Positions 48,642-60,563 of a stretch of 64,000 bases of DNA are shown here, one piece after another. This DNA comes from Chryseobacterium sp. E1 (GTDB taxonomy: Bacteria; Bacteroidota; Bacteroidia; Flavobacteriales; Weeksellaceae). The translations under genes were made by a program, and so were the position numbers. The notes below the pieces were generated by a model. It was not told where the DNA came from, did not search any database, and saw only the letters and a list, made by a program, of their open reading frames with translations. Within the stretch, counting starts at the first letter, position 1, and every line of letters starts with the position of its first letter. The stretch is from the NCBI GenBank assembly GCA_019203745.1, contig CP078104.1, positions 4,774,001 to 4,838,000 on the forward strand. Direction: 5' to 3'.

Positions 48642-49560
48642 ATTTGTTGTTCTGGAATTAATAATACGGGACGATTAGCTCTGCCTTCTTCAATGATTTT
48701 TTGAATTTTTTCAGCTTCCTTTCCATGAAGTTCAAGACGTGGAGCTCTGACATACGGATTGCTTATCCCTTCTGCTGTTGCAGCCAGTTTGATATACTGA
48801 ATAAGTTTAGGATGAATATCCAGTTCCAGCAATGGCATAAACCATCTGTAGATCGCTACAGCTTTATCATATTCATTGGCTTTCACATGGTTGTACATGG
48901 CCATTGTTTCATTAGGAAACGCATCTACAAGACCCGCCACAAGACCGTCTGCTCCAAGCATCAGGGTTTCCAGACAAATAGTATCTACTCCACCAAGAAT
49001 TTTGATCCTTTTTCCAAAACGGTTGATCATTCTGGTTACATTCGCCAAATCTCTTGTTGATTCTTTTACAGCCTGAATCGTTGGATATTCAATAAGCTCC
49101 TCAAACATTTCAAGGGAAACATAAATTCCATAATCTACAGGATTGTTATAAATAAGGATAGGAAGATCGGTAGCGGAAGCCACGGCTTTAAAATATTCAA
49201 CAACCTCATGGTTATCGGCTTTGTAACGCATAGGAGGAAGAAGCATCAGGCCGTCTGCCCCAAATTCTTTTGCTTTCTTGGCGAAGTTCACTGCATTTCT
49301 GGTGGTGTTTTCAGAAAGATTAAGAATAACAGGAATTCTACCTTGTGTTATCTTTTTGCATATTTCAGCAGTTCAAATTTTTCTTCTGTTTCCAAAGCAC
49401 TGGCTTCTCCTAATGTTCCTGCAAGGATAATTCCATTAACTCCTGCTTTAATCTGGGCTTCTGTATTGACAGCAAACATTTCAAAGTCTATCTCACCCTC
49501 TTTTGTAAAAGGCGTTAATACAGCAGGAAAAATACCTTCCCAGTTTAGTTTTGTACTCAT
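48638..49560 (-). CDS. DHDPS-family 1-pyrroline-4-hydroxy-2-carboxylate deaminase (one frameshift)
   Basis: About 307 residues of the DapA/NanA TIM-barrel family. It begins MSTKLNWEGIFPAVLTPFTK. Conserved blocks: GVNGIILAGTLGEASALETE, the Tyr of LPILIYNNPVDYGI, and the Schiff-base Lys in IQAVKESTRDLANV. One break near 49350. In hydroxyproline operons this family member dehydrates and deaminates Pyr4H2C to the ketoglutarate semialdehyde, which fits its position before the ALDH and epimerase. Other DHDPS-family activities cannot be excluded from sequence alone. Confidence 0.8.
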
Positions 49561-49652
49561 ATCAAATAATATTTATTCAAAACTAGGTGAATTTTAAAAC
49601 GGTAAATGTTAATATTTTAATGTATTCTAACCGTATTTTAACATGTTGTTTT

Positions 49653-50534
49653 TTATTGCTGTATGGTAGCCTCTTTGTAGTGCTTCAGGTATTCCTTAGG
49701 TGAATATTTCATAATGGATTTGAAGACCCTGTTAAAATTGGTAAGGCTATTGAATCCACTGTTAAATGCAACAGAAGAAATACTGTACATATTACTGGCA
49801 GTTAATAGTCTGCAGGCCCGTTGTACACGAAGTTCATTGAGATATTCGATATACGTAATGCGGGTACGTTTTTTAAAGACCGGCAAAAAGCCTGAGGTGT
49901 CATGCAGGCTTCTTTGGCAATAAGGTCAAGGGTAAGTTTATGTTGGGCAAAATTTTTCTTAATAAAATTCTGGGCATCTATAATTCTTTGGTCCGTATCA
50001 GAAATATGATCCGGCAGCTTCTTTTCTGAAGATAACGGAATATGCAGATGTCTGTTTTGCATAAGATGATTTAAAATCCTGATAAAATCGATAATCTGAT
50101 CTACTCCTTTTTGTTTTTGCAGCGCAGCAATATCTTCTGCTATACTTTTTTAAGCTTGGCTGCTACCTGAAACCTACTTCCGAATGACCGATGAAATTTT
50201 TAAGTTTCTCAAATTCAGGTAAATCGAAAAATGCAGCAATCTTTTTGTGAGGATCAAAGAAAATAGAGATGGCATGAACCTTCTGCTTTTCGTTTTTCTC
50301 AAAATTACCCCTGAAAACATGGGATTGATTGGCTCCGAGATAGAAAATATCACCAGCCTCAAAAGTAAAGAGATTCTGTTCTATGGCCAGTGTTCCGTGC
50401 CCTTTAAGAATCCACATGATCTGTGTTTCTGTATGACGGTGAAAATAAGGATAGAAATTAGGCATTATATCTTCCTGAATGCGGATACTTTTATTGGTGT
50501 CCGCAGGAACAGAAAACTGGAGACTCTTCATCAT
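49653..50534 (-). CDS. AraC family regulator with cupin sensor (frames broken)
   Basis: About 294 residues. An N-terminal cupin (FYPYFHRHTETQIMWILKGH; ANQSHVFRGNFEKN) is followed by a C-terminal AraC helix-turn-helix pair (TLDLIAKEACMTPQAFCR; AFNSGFNSLTNFNRVFKSIM). Breaks near 50160, 50130 and 49870. It lies between the hydroxyproline operon and the divergent peptidase operon and is probably their regulator; the effector may be a hydroxyproline-derived molecule. Confidence 0.8.
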
Positions 50535-50721
50535 AATATGAATGCTTTACCGGGTTATTAGATTAGCAAGGTTAAAATATTGCTGAAGTTAAGCAAAATA
50601 TGAACATTGAATATCATATTAAAATACAAATTTTACATATTCTTAATTTTAATGAATAAATAGCTATAAATAGTACAAAATCGTAACTTTAAACTTTTAA
50701 AATAAAAAGTATTCATAATAT

Positions 50722-52115
50722 ATGTTTTCAGCACAAACTTATCAGGACAGAAGAGCAGTATTACAAGGAAATGTGTCTAACGGAATCTTATTATTTCTTG
50801 GAAATATAGAGAATCCTGTGAACTTTGAACACAATCCTTATTATTTCCGTCAGGACAGTACCTATTTATACTATTTCGAATTCAGGAACCCCGCATTGCA
50901 GCGATTATTGATATTGATGAAAATAAGACCATTGTTTTCGGAGATGAACTAAGTATCGATGATATTGTATGGATGGGTAGACAGGAAACCTTGAAAGAGA
51001 AAAGTCTGAAATCCGGAGTACAGGAAACTTTACCTTATGAAGAGCTTTCTCAATATATTGTAAAAGCAAAGGCTTCAGGAAGAAAAGTACATTATCTTCC
51101 TCCCTATCAGTCTTCCAATAAAATTGTACTGGGAGACCTTCTTGGGATTAAAATTACAGAACTGCAACCTTCTGTAGAAATGATTAAAGCTGTTGTAAAA
51201 CAGCGTTCCATCAAAGAAGCTCAGGAAATTGTACAGATAGAACAGGCCGTGAATGTATCCAATGAAATGCATTTATTAGCAATGCGTACCGCAAAACCGG
51301 GAATGAAAGAATATGAAATTGCGAATGCGATCCAATATCTTGCCGCCAACAAAGAATGCCAGATGTCTTATCCTCCGATTGTGACGATCAACGGAGGAAT
51401 TCTGCATAATCATTATCGTCTCAATACCATGAAAGAAGGCGATCTTTTCCTGAATGATTCCGGAGCGGAAACGGCGATGGGATATGCAGGTGATCTTACC
51501 AGAACATTTCCTGTAGGCAAGACTTTTACAACGAAGCAAAAGGACATGTATGAAGTAGTTTTAAATGCTTTTAATCAGGCGCAAAACCTTTTGAAGCCGG
51601 GAATACGATTCAAAGATATTCACCTGAAAGCATCACAGCATCTGGTAGAAGGGCTTATTGATCTCGGATTGATGAAAGGAAATCCTGAAGATGCGGTTAA
51701 GAATCATGCTCATACCCTATTCTTTCAGTGTGGGCTCGGGCATATGATGGGACTTGATGTACATGATATGGAAGATCTCGGCGAGCAGTATATCGGTTAC
51801 ACGGAGGAAGAACCTAAAGACACGAAAACATTCGGACTGAAATCTTTACGTTTAGGAAAAGCCCTTGAATCCGGATTTGTAGTAACCGTTGAACCAGGTA
51901 TTTACATAATTCCGGAACTGATTGACATCTGGCAGTCTGAAAATAAAAACGCAGACTTTATTAATTATGATAAAGTAAATGAATACCGGAATTTCGGAGG
52001 AATCCGTGTAGAAGATGATTTCCTTATTACTGATGATAGCTACAGGCTTCTCGGGAACGGACTGATCAAGACCGTTGAAGAAATTGAAAATTACAGAGCT
52101 GAACATCTGGCTTAA
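50722..52115 (+). CDS. Aminopeptidase P family (Xaa-Pro) metallopeptidase (one frameshift)
   Basis: About 464 residues of the M24B family. The N-terminal domain reads MFSAQTYQDRRAVLQGNV and FRQDSTYLYYFEF. The catalytic pita-bread fold has the five metal ligands: Asp pair in LNDSGAETAMGYAGDLTRTF, His in GLGHMMGLDVHDMED, Glu in VTVEPGIYIIPE and Glu in GIRVEDDFLIT. A frame break near 50890 splits off the first 60 residues. It removes N-terminal residues before proline. Adjacent to a prolyl peptidase and divergent from hydroxyproline catabolism, so it likely feeds on proline-rich peptides. Confidence 0.85.
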
Positions 52116-52129
52116 TTCAAATAGTATAT

Positions 52130-54296
52130 ATGAAGAACATAAAAAAACTAACAGCCATTGCATTGTACTTTCTGTGCCTGTCTCCATTGGCAGCACAAAA
52201 GATACAATGGACTTCCGATGGCAATGCTTATTACTCATTCACCAAAAACGGTGTTGAGATTGTTGATGTATTGAACCCCGGGAAAAACCAGACTTTTTAA
52301 GCACCAATGAACTGATCCTGCCGGTAGCACTAATCCGTTAAAGGTACAAAGCTTTCAGGTAGCTCCTGATGAGAAAAGCTTACTGCTCTTTACCAATACT
52401 CAAAAAGTATGGCGTGACAACACCCGTGGGGACTACTGGATTTTTGACAAAAACACAAAAAAACTCTCCCAGCTTGGAAAAAGTTTACCTGCTGCTTCAC
52501 TAATGTTTACGAAGTTTTCTCCGGACAGCAAAAAAGTGGCTTACGTATCGAAGCATAACATCTATATTGAAGATCTTGCCAACAATCAGGTTACCCCGGT
52601 TACCTCTGATGGAACAGACAGAATGATCAATGGTACTTTTGACTGGGCTTATGAAGAAGAATTTGGTACTCAGGATGGTTTCAGATGGTCTCCCGATGGA
52701 AGCAAAATTGCCTACTGGAAGCTGGATGCCCGCAGTACAAAGAATTTTCTGATGATTAATAATACGGATAGCCTGTATTCATTTACCGTTCCTGTAGAAT
52801 ATCCGAAAGTAGGCGAAAATCCGTCGGGATGCAGCATCTGGTTTTACGATCTGGCGGCTAAGTCTTCAAAGAAAGCAGATATTGCAGGTGATGAAGTACA
52901 AAATTATATTCCCAGAATGGAATGGGTGCTGGATTCTCAATCCGTTATTTTGCAGCAGCTGAACAGAAAACAGAATCAAAGTAAAATTATCATTGCTGAT
53001 GCTGCTTCCGGGAAGAGTAAAACCATCCATACGGAAACAGATGCTGCATGGATTGACATCAAATCCCGATGGAACAGCAATGATCCGAGTGGCTGGGATT
53101 GGATTGACAATGGAAAAGAATTCTTATGGCTTTCTGAGAAAGACGGATGGAGACATATTTATAAAATAGATATGAATGGAAAGGAAACATTGATCACCAA
53201 AGACGCTTTTGATGTTATAAAACCTGAATTTTTGATATTCCGAACAAACAGATTTACTTTTTAGCTTCGCCTGATAATGCCGCTCAGAAATATTTATATA
53301 AAGTAAGTATGAAAGGAGGAAAAGCGCAGAGATTAACGCCTCAAGCATATTCAGGCTCTAATCAGTATACAATATCACCCAATGGCAAAATTGCAGTGTT
53401 TAATAACAGCAGTGTACATTCACTCTCAGCAGGAGCCATTGTATCACTTCCTGATCATAAAGAACTGGTTGCAGCAAAAGAACGGTCAAAGCTGATCCTG
53501 CAAAACCTAAAGCAGAGTTTTTCCAGATCACAACGCAGGATGGGGTCACATTAGACGGATGGGTGGTAAAACCTAAAAATTTTGATCCCGGTAAAAAGTA
53601 TCCTGTTGTCTTCACTGTATATGGCGAACCGGGATCACAAACCGTGACCGATAGTTTCTACACAGGCTGGAATTATTTATATACAGGTGATATGGCTGAA
53701 GACGGATATCTTTATGTTTCTCTGGAAAACCGGGGAACTCCTGCTCCCAAAGGACGTGAATGGAGAAAATCGGTCTATCGTAAAATAGGACAGCTTAATA
53801 TTCGGGATCAGGCAATGGGAGCGAAAGCTTTATTTGCAAAATGGCCGTATGCAGATACATCCAGAGTTGCTGTATGGGGATGGAGCGGCGGAGGTTCTTC
53901 CACCCTTAATCTTTTAGGACAATACCCTGATATTTACCAGACCGGGATTGCGATTGCTCCGTGGCCAATCAACTGTTCTATGACAATATCTATCAGGAAA
54001 GGTATATGGGACTTCCACAGGAAAACAGGGAAGATTTTGTCAACGGCTCTCCTCTTGCCTATGCTAAAAACCTGAAAGGAAACCTGCTGCTGGTGCATGG
54101 TACGGGAGACGATAATGTACATTATCAGAATACGGAAGTATACATTAATGAGCTGGTAAAGTACAACAAACAGTTCCAGCTGATGTCATACCCTAACCGG
54201 ACGCATTCTATTAGTGAAGGAGAAGGAACATCACTGCATCTGGCTACCCTGTTTACAAAATACTTAAAAGAACACTGTCCTCCGGGAGGAAGATAA
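52130..54296 (+). CDS. DPP-IV-like S9 prolyl peptidase, secreted (frames broken)
   Basis: About 722 residues. A signal peptide (KKLTAIALYFLCLSPLAAQ) leads to a beta-propeller (FSPDSKKVAYVSKHNIYIED; DGFRWSPDGSKIAYWKLDAR) with the DPP-IV-type Glu pair in FDWAYEEEFGTQDG. The catalytic alpha/beta hydrolase domain has the nucleophile in VWGWSGGGSSTLNLLGQYP, an Asp in GTGDDNVHYQN and a His in YPNRTHSISE. It starts 14 bases after the Xaa-Pro gene. Breaks near 52285, 52325, 53235, 53480 and 53975. It would release X-Pro dipeptides from collagen-like substrates. Confidence 0.85.
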
Positions 54297-54607
54297 AATA
54301 AAGAACCAAAGTCTCGCAGTAATGTGAGGCCTTTTATTGGATCTTCGAAATTGTTGAATTAAAATACATCTGATATTAATAAAAAAACTCCCCGGATTGC
54401 TCCAGGGAATAAAAAGTGTCAAAACCTATATTTTTATAGTGGTGTGAATGATGTTGTCATAAAAATAACAATGGATATGCCAAATACATCACTTATAGTT
54501 GAAAACGTGCTTTTTGTGGTATCTTTTGTGCTCATTCCCTTTGTTCTCCCTTTATTTTAAATAAAATATCATTAATTTTGATTGAATAACTGTTAAAACG
54601 ATTCATT
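54297..54607. other. Intergenic region, no gene seen
   Basis: Three hundred AT-rich bases between the S9 peptidase and the glycosylase gene. No strong terminator or repeat beyond short A/T tracts is evident. Confidence 0.4.
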
Positions 54608-55212
54608 TTGAAACTGCCGCTCTCCTATTATGCTGATCAGGATGTTCTTTTTCTGGCTCAGGACCTTTTGGGAAAAGTCCTTTTACAGAAATTAATGGTG
54701 CCGTTACTGCCGGGATTATTGTAGAAACAGAAGCTTATTTTGGAGTACAGGATAAGGCTTCGCATGCGTATGGAGGCAGACGGACAGACCGTACGGAAAC
54801 ATTATACAGTCATGGCGGGGTATCTTATGTGTATTTATGCTATGGAATTCATCATCTCTTTAATGTGGTAACTTCAGTGGAAGATGAGCCTCATGCGGTA
54901 CTGATCAGAGCTGTAGAACCATTGATTGGTAAAGAAACAATGGAGTTCAGACGCAGTATGCCGGCTTCCAGAGCTGCTATTTCTTCAGGTCCGGGTTCTG
55001 CGGCAAAAGCTTTGGGAATCGATAGAAACTTTAATAAAAAAGATCTGACAGGAAATGAAATCTGGATAGAAGATCACGGAATTCGGTATGATCCTGATGA
55101 AATTATAGCAGGTCCCCGTATAGGGGTTTCTTATGCACAAGAAGACGCTCTCCTGCCCTGGCGTTTCTTTGTGAAGGGTAATAAATATGTGAGTAAACCT
55201 AATAAAGCCTGA
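54608..55212 (+). CDS. DNA-3-methyladenine glycosylase, Mpg/AAG type (one frameshift)
   Basis: About 202 residues. It begins at TTG 54608 (KLPLSYYADQDVLFLAQDLL). Conserved family blocks are GKVLFTEINGAVTAGIIVET, with the Glu of VETEAY as catalytic base, and SHAYGGRRTDRTETLY, YLCYGIHHLFNVV and GPGSAAKALGIDR. The frame breaks near 54688. It removes alkylated purines in base-excision repair. Isolated between other operons; the start codon choice rests on the conserved N-terminus. Confidence 0.85.
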
Positions 55213-55333
55213 ACAATGCTTTCTGAAATAAAAACAAAAATGGCTTAAGAGCAGATACTCATTAAGCCAGATCATATTCAATGCGAGAATATTCAACCAA
55301 CCACATTTATATTTCTAATTATTACTTTAGTTT

Positions 55334-55525
55334 TTAATAATTGCCCACCAGTTCTGCTTTGGTTTCAACAATATGTTCTGGTGTCCCTGATTCTTTCTGG
55401 TCTTTATAGCTTACAGATGGAGATGAATCTCCGGTTTTGTTGTCCTTACAGCTAAAAGCCGTATTCCCTGTCATCCATAATAAAAAGAATATCGCTGCTT
55501 TTTTCAAAATTCTGTTTCCTTTCAT
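55334..55525 (-). CDS. Small lipoprotein of unknown function
   Basis: 63 residues. The basic start MKGNRILKKA is followed by AIFFLLWMTGNTAFSCKDNK with a lipobox Cys (AFSC). The short mature tail (about 38 residues, many charged) carries no recognisable domain. It may be a true minor lipoprotein or a truncated one. Confidence 0.5.
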   Translation of the reverse strand: MKGNRILKKAAIFFLLWMTGNTAFSCKDNKTGDSSPSVSYKDQKESGTPEHIVETKAELVGNY

Positions 55526-55756
55526 GATTCAGCTGTTGATGATTTATATTTCAAATTTGAAGAAATAGGTAGAGATCAGGAAAAAATATCTATCAATGAA
55601 GATCTGTGATCTATGAATTGATTGGTAAGGATTTTTTGAATTGACTTTTAAATAATGATACCAATGGATGATCATAATAAAAACTGCTTCCTTTAACAGA
55701 AGCAGTTACACAATAAAAGTCGTACAAAATTATTGATATGAAAAAAAAAAAAATAT

Positions 55757-57192
55757 TTAGTGGATGTCCCAGAAAACTCTGGTAGTTAACCTATCACCCC
55801 AATTGCTGTGGATGCTTTGGCATAATTGCTCCCGTTAGTTGTTGCCTCTAAGGTTGGATATTGAAGTCTCACAGGGACCTTTCCGTCAGCATTGGCGATT
55901 GCTGTAGGAGGCGCCTGTAACGCCGGATAATCTAACCTGCGGTAAAAGTTCCAGGAAACGACAGGATGGTTATACATGGCAACCCAGGCCTGCTCCCCGA
56001 TCGATTTCTTCCAGTTGAGAGCATTATAGGGGTTCATAGTAAGATAATCCTGGGCTTCCTGAGCTGTAAGTCCCCATTCCCTGAAGGAAGCCTGAACCGC
56101 ATTCTGATATAAGGTTTCAGGATTTCCGCCAATTCCAAACCTGGCAGCAGCTTCAGCCAGATAAAAAGCCACTTCAGTATGCGTGATAAGATTGCCGGGA
56201 GTGGTTGGGGTATAAGCAAAAACCCCTGCTGCAGAAAAATCTAAAAACTTCCGCCCGTCCCAATGACCTGCCCGATATACTCCCCGTTTACATCCTGAAA
56301 ATATTTTGCCACTCTGGGATCTGTGGTGTTATTAAGAAAATCCACAAAGGGTTTACCTCCGAAAAAGTCATCACGTCCTGTAACCACCAGGTTTTCAAAT
56401 ATCGGACTCAGATTGAATATTTCAGGAAGATACCTGAAAACTCCGTTCTGAGACTCATCAGTGATTATTCCACCGGTAATGGCTGCATTAATTGTAGATT
56501 GTGCCAGTGTAGGATTAACATCAGAAACTGCAATTCCCAGCTTCAGGAGAAGCGAGTTTCCGAATTTCTTCCATTTTACGACATCACCTCCATAGATAAT
56601 ATCCCCGGCCCCAAAGGCTCCTTTTCCTTCCTCCAGATTATTAATATCCGTTTTCAGACGGCTGATGAGGTGTTCATAGATCTTGGTATCATCATCGTAC
56701 ACAGGCAACGGAAACTGTTCCTGGTTGAGAGCCTGGCTGTAAGGAATATCACCAAATGTATCTACCAGCGTCTGAAAAGTATATACTGAAAGGATATCTA
56801 TGATGGCAAGCTGATTTTTTTCTTAGCAGGCCATGCCCCAATTCTGAAGGAACAGGCTGGTACTGTTCTATCAGTTCCTTGGCTTTATTAAGATTATTAA
56901 GGACATTTACATAATTATCAGCCCATACAGTATTGGACACGTTTCTTTCCGTAAAATTATAATTACTTTCGTTTACATAGGTGGTTTCCTGCCAGTACTG
57001 CATGATAAGGCGAAAATTGTTTTCGTTCACACTGGGAGTGGTCATATAATCACTCAGCTCTTTTTCTGCATAGGTGATCAGGGGTTCCGGACTCATAGAA
57101 TAGGCAACATGCGGATCCGTATTGACGTCATCTGTTGTACATCCTGCCATTAATATCATTAAGAAAGAGCCTAATATAAATGTATTTTTCAT
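55757..57192 (-). CDS. SusD/RagB-type lipoprotein (frames broken)
   Basis: About 478 residues of the SusD superfamily, SusD-like_2 branch. Lipobox in ILGSFLMILMAGCTTDDVN. Helical, TPR-containing surface-binding parts follow: NEHNF-type NENNFRLIMQYWQETTY, KTDINNLEEGKGAFGAGDII, and FYLAEAAARFGIGGNPETLY. The final stretch ends DRLTTRVFWDIH. Breaks near 56825, 56750, 56240 and 55790. SusD proteins cover the SusC barrel and capture ligand; the substrate of this pair is unknown, and no polysaccharide enzymes lie nearby. Confidence 0.8.
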
Positions 57193-57202
57193 TGTAATAG
57201 TT

Positions 57203-60200
57203 TTAAAAATTAACTTTCAGATTGAATGCAAAATTCCTTGTGGAAGGCATTACACCAGACTGATATCCCTGGATGCTTCCCGAAGAAATTCCCGCCTCAG
57301 GATCAGAATAAGGAAGATTTTTATGGATGATCCACAGGTTACTTCCCGTAAATCCTACGGTAAGCCCCTGAATTCCTGAGTTTTTTAAGAAATTTTTGTT
57401 GAAAGTATAAGAAACGGAGACCTGACGGAGCTTTATAAAGCTTGCATCGTAGATAAATGCAGCTGTCGGAGGATCTGTTCCCAAATACTGACTGGATATG
57501 GAACGGTCCAGACGAATCGTGTTGGGAATATAATGTCCTGGATTATTGGGATCCTGCATCACTCCCGGTAAAATTACACCTCCGCCATTAGCCAGCGTAT
57601 TCCTGACAGGGTTTCCGAGGTCATTCAATCCTACCGTTTCAGGATAAAGACCGGTACCACTACCATAGTATTGGTCCAGGGAAAATATTTTTCCACCTTT
57701 TTTCCAGTCGATCTGGAAGCTTAGATTGAAGTTTTTATAGGTAAAAGAATTGTTCAGTCCGGCAATAAAATCCGGCTGAAAACTTCCGAAGTTATGATTG
57801 GAATCATCCGTATGTAGATATGCACCGTTTCTGCCCACGATCTTGTTTCCATTAGGATCATAAACATAATCTGATCCCCAGATGCTTCCATAATCTTCGT
57901 TGAGTGAGGCATTGATGCTGATTCCGCCCTGTAATGCACCGATGGTGATGTTTTCAATTCCTTCCCGTAAAGCAGTTACTCTGGTTTTAGGATTAGACCA
58001 GTTGAGAAGCAGATCCCAGCTGAAATCTTTGAATTTCAACGGGGTCAGATTCAGTGATAATTCGATACCTTTGGTGGTAAGCTCTCTTGTATTCTGAATT
58101 TTGGCCCCGGAACCTGTTGACAGGGAAACCGGCAGAGGAAGTATCTGGTCAAATGCGATATTTCTGAACCAGGAAAGATCGATCCCGACTCTGTTTTTAA
58201 AAAACTGCATATTGGTTCCTAGCTCAAAATTTTTCAGTTTTTGGGGAAGAAGATCGGCATTCCTCAAAGTGGTATTATAGGAATAAACAGGATTGTTTCC
58301 GAAGGAAGTCTGTACAATAAATCTGTTTCTCAGCTGGTCTGCTGCCGTATCTGAGCCTACTTCCGCATAAGCCGCCCGTAACTTCCCAAAGCTCAGCCAT
58401 TGCTGCTTCAGCAAATTGGAAAATACGACACTCGCAGAAACAGAAGGATAATAATAGGCATTATTTGCTTTTGGTAATGCTGTGGATTGATCTCTTCTGA
58501 AAGTTCCTTCCAGATAATAGGTGTTCTGATAGCCTAAAGAAGCCTGGATAAAAACCCCGTAAATGTACTTTGAAGTATCCGTAATAATAGGTCTTGCCGG
58601 ACTTGCTACAGAGTTGGATATGGTGTAAAGCCCTGGAATATAAAGCCCTCCTGTTGTAGTCTGTGCATTAGAATAACTTGACTGTGCATTGATATTAGCC
58701 CCTGCCAATGCCTGAATACTGAGATCATCAGTAATATTGTCTTTATAGGTGGCAATCAGGTCATAATTGGTTTCCGTAAAGCGAAGATTGGTCACGGCAT
58801 ACCCTGAAGGCTGTTCTATGATATTGGAACTGAAAAAAGCAGGAACTGACCCCACAGCCCTTCTTTCTTCCAGGATCATGCTATAGCCGTCAATACCTAC
58901 CCTTCCCAGAATATTAATTTTCTTTGAAAGATCATAGCTGAGGCTGAAATTACCTGCAAAACGCTCCCTTTTATCATTCTGGTAATTCTGATAACGTGTA
59001 AAATAAGGGTTATCCCAATAGGCGGGAGAAAGGTTGACCGGAGATTTGATATTCCAGGTATAATTTTTACTGAAGGTATCATACAGGTATTTCTGATACT
59101 GAAGGTCTATATTGGTTGCCCACCATTGGCGGAAGTTTCCCATAATGTTATCTCCATATCCTGTAGTATTTCTTCCTTTGGTGCTCTGTACAATATAATT
59201 GGCAAAAATAGTAGCTGTAAGGTTATCTGTAATTTTATAAGATGCATTCCCCGAAGTTATTTTTGCTCAGAGAAGAATTGGGCATGATATCCGTTGCATA
59301 CGTGTTGGAATAGCTTAATCTGAAGGTTGTACGGTCATTTCCGCCATTTAATGCAATATTATTCGTACGGTTAAAAGCTTTTTCAAAAAAAGTGATCGGA
59401 CCGTTTTTCGCCATTACCCAAGGCGTCTTTTTTCCGAAATTTTGAGAGTCCGGGATGAATGCATCATACTGCCAGACCATGAGATTGGGATCATAAGGAG
59501 CTCCATAGGAAGCATCCTGAAACGTATGAACAAAAGGAGCATTATTGTATTCCTGAAACAGGTTTCCGGCATATCCTTGTCCGTATTGGGTCTGATATTC
59601 AGGAAATGTAGAGCGGTCAATGGTGGAAACCGAAATACTTCCGCTATATTCCAGCCCGATTCCTGGGTATTTTTCTTGCCCTTTTTGGTTGTGATGATAA
59701 TGGCTCCGTTTTGAGCTCTTGAACCGTATAAAGCTGTTGCAGCAGCACCCTTCAGTACATTCACCGTTTCAATATCATTCGGGTTGATATCAGATACAGG
59801 GCTTCCGTAATCATAACCTGAAAATCCGTTCAGTTGGCTTGTGGTATTGATATTCCGGTTGATAATGGGAACACCGTCTACTATAAAAAGAGCCTGATTA
59901 TCCCCAGAATAGATTTGTACCCTCTGGAAACAGCATCTACGGAACCTCCGAAATTAGTAGATTGTCTGATCTCAAGTCCTGCCACTTTTCCGGAAAGGTT
60001 ATTCAGGAAATTAGTTGTAGGAGTCCGGTTGATGTCCTCACCTTTGACTTCCTGTGTTGAATAGCCCAATGATCTTTTCTCTCTTTTAATTCCGAGTGCG
60101 GTAACCACGATCCCTTCTATATTCTGTGTTTTAAGGGTATCCTGCTTTGCCTGGCTGAAATAGGTTTCGCTTCCTATAAAAAAGCGACTCCCGCACTTAA

Positions 60201-60221
60201 AAGCTTTAACTGATATTTCAT
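57203..60221 (-). CDS. SusC/RagA-type TonB-linked outer-membrane protein (frames broken)
   Basis: About 1,006 residues. It starts MKYQLKLLSAGVAFFIGSET at 60221, without the usual N-terminal carboxypeptidase-like domain, so it belongs to the short SusC group. Plug: IEGIVVTALGIKREKRSLGY, TTNFLNNLSGKVAGLEI, NDIETVNVLKGAAATALYGS, then SRAQNGAIIITTKKGKKNT. The barrel ends NLWIIHKNLPYSDPEAGIS and FNLKVNF. Breaks near 60170, 59905, 59650, 59445, 59255 and 59140. It is 10 bases upstream of its SusD partner. An adjacent LytS/LytTR pair may regulate both. Confidence 0.8.
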
Positions 60222-60319
60222 AATTATTGATTTTTTCTTGTTATATGATCAAAATTCAATAATTGGTGAAGATTATCATGAAAGGCATATATCAACGGCG
60301 GAATAACGTCTACTAAAAT

Positions 60320-60354
60320 ATGAGTAATAAGCAATCAGTGATGAGCAATGCGTT
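60320..60354 (+). repeat. Degenerate heptamer array upstream of SusC
   Basis: Five 7-bp units: atgagta, ataagca, atcagtg, atgagca, atgcgtt. Same family as the arrays near arsR and cysD. Confidence 0.55.
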
Positions 60355-60436
60355 AACAATCAACGATAGAACATACCTATCTTATTCAAATGAGAAATTG
60401 CTCTTTTTATTATCGCAATATTGCATCCGAGGCAGC

Positions 60437-60492
60437 AAAATTCACCTCCATCGAACGGATGGCAAATCGAAGATTTGACGGTGTGGTAAAAT
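60437..60492. repeat. Dispersed hairpin element, degenerate copy 3
   Basis: 'aaattcacctcc', 'cggatggcaaatcgaagattt' shortened core and 'tgacggtgtggta' follow the block order of 32013-32069 with many substitutions. Confidence 0.45.
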
Positions 60493-60563
60493 ACACGCCC
60501 TTTACCTATAGGTTTTGATGATTGTATTTAATATATTGTACAATAATTATTTACAAAAATTAT

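Noticed and set aside
384..60221. Widespread pseudogene formation
   Set aside because: Breaks are single-base, in homopolymers, and hit complete ordered operons. Sequence error is the simpler reading.
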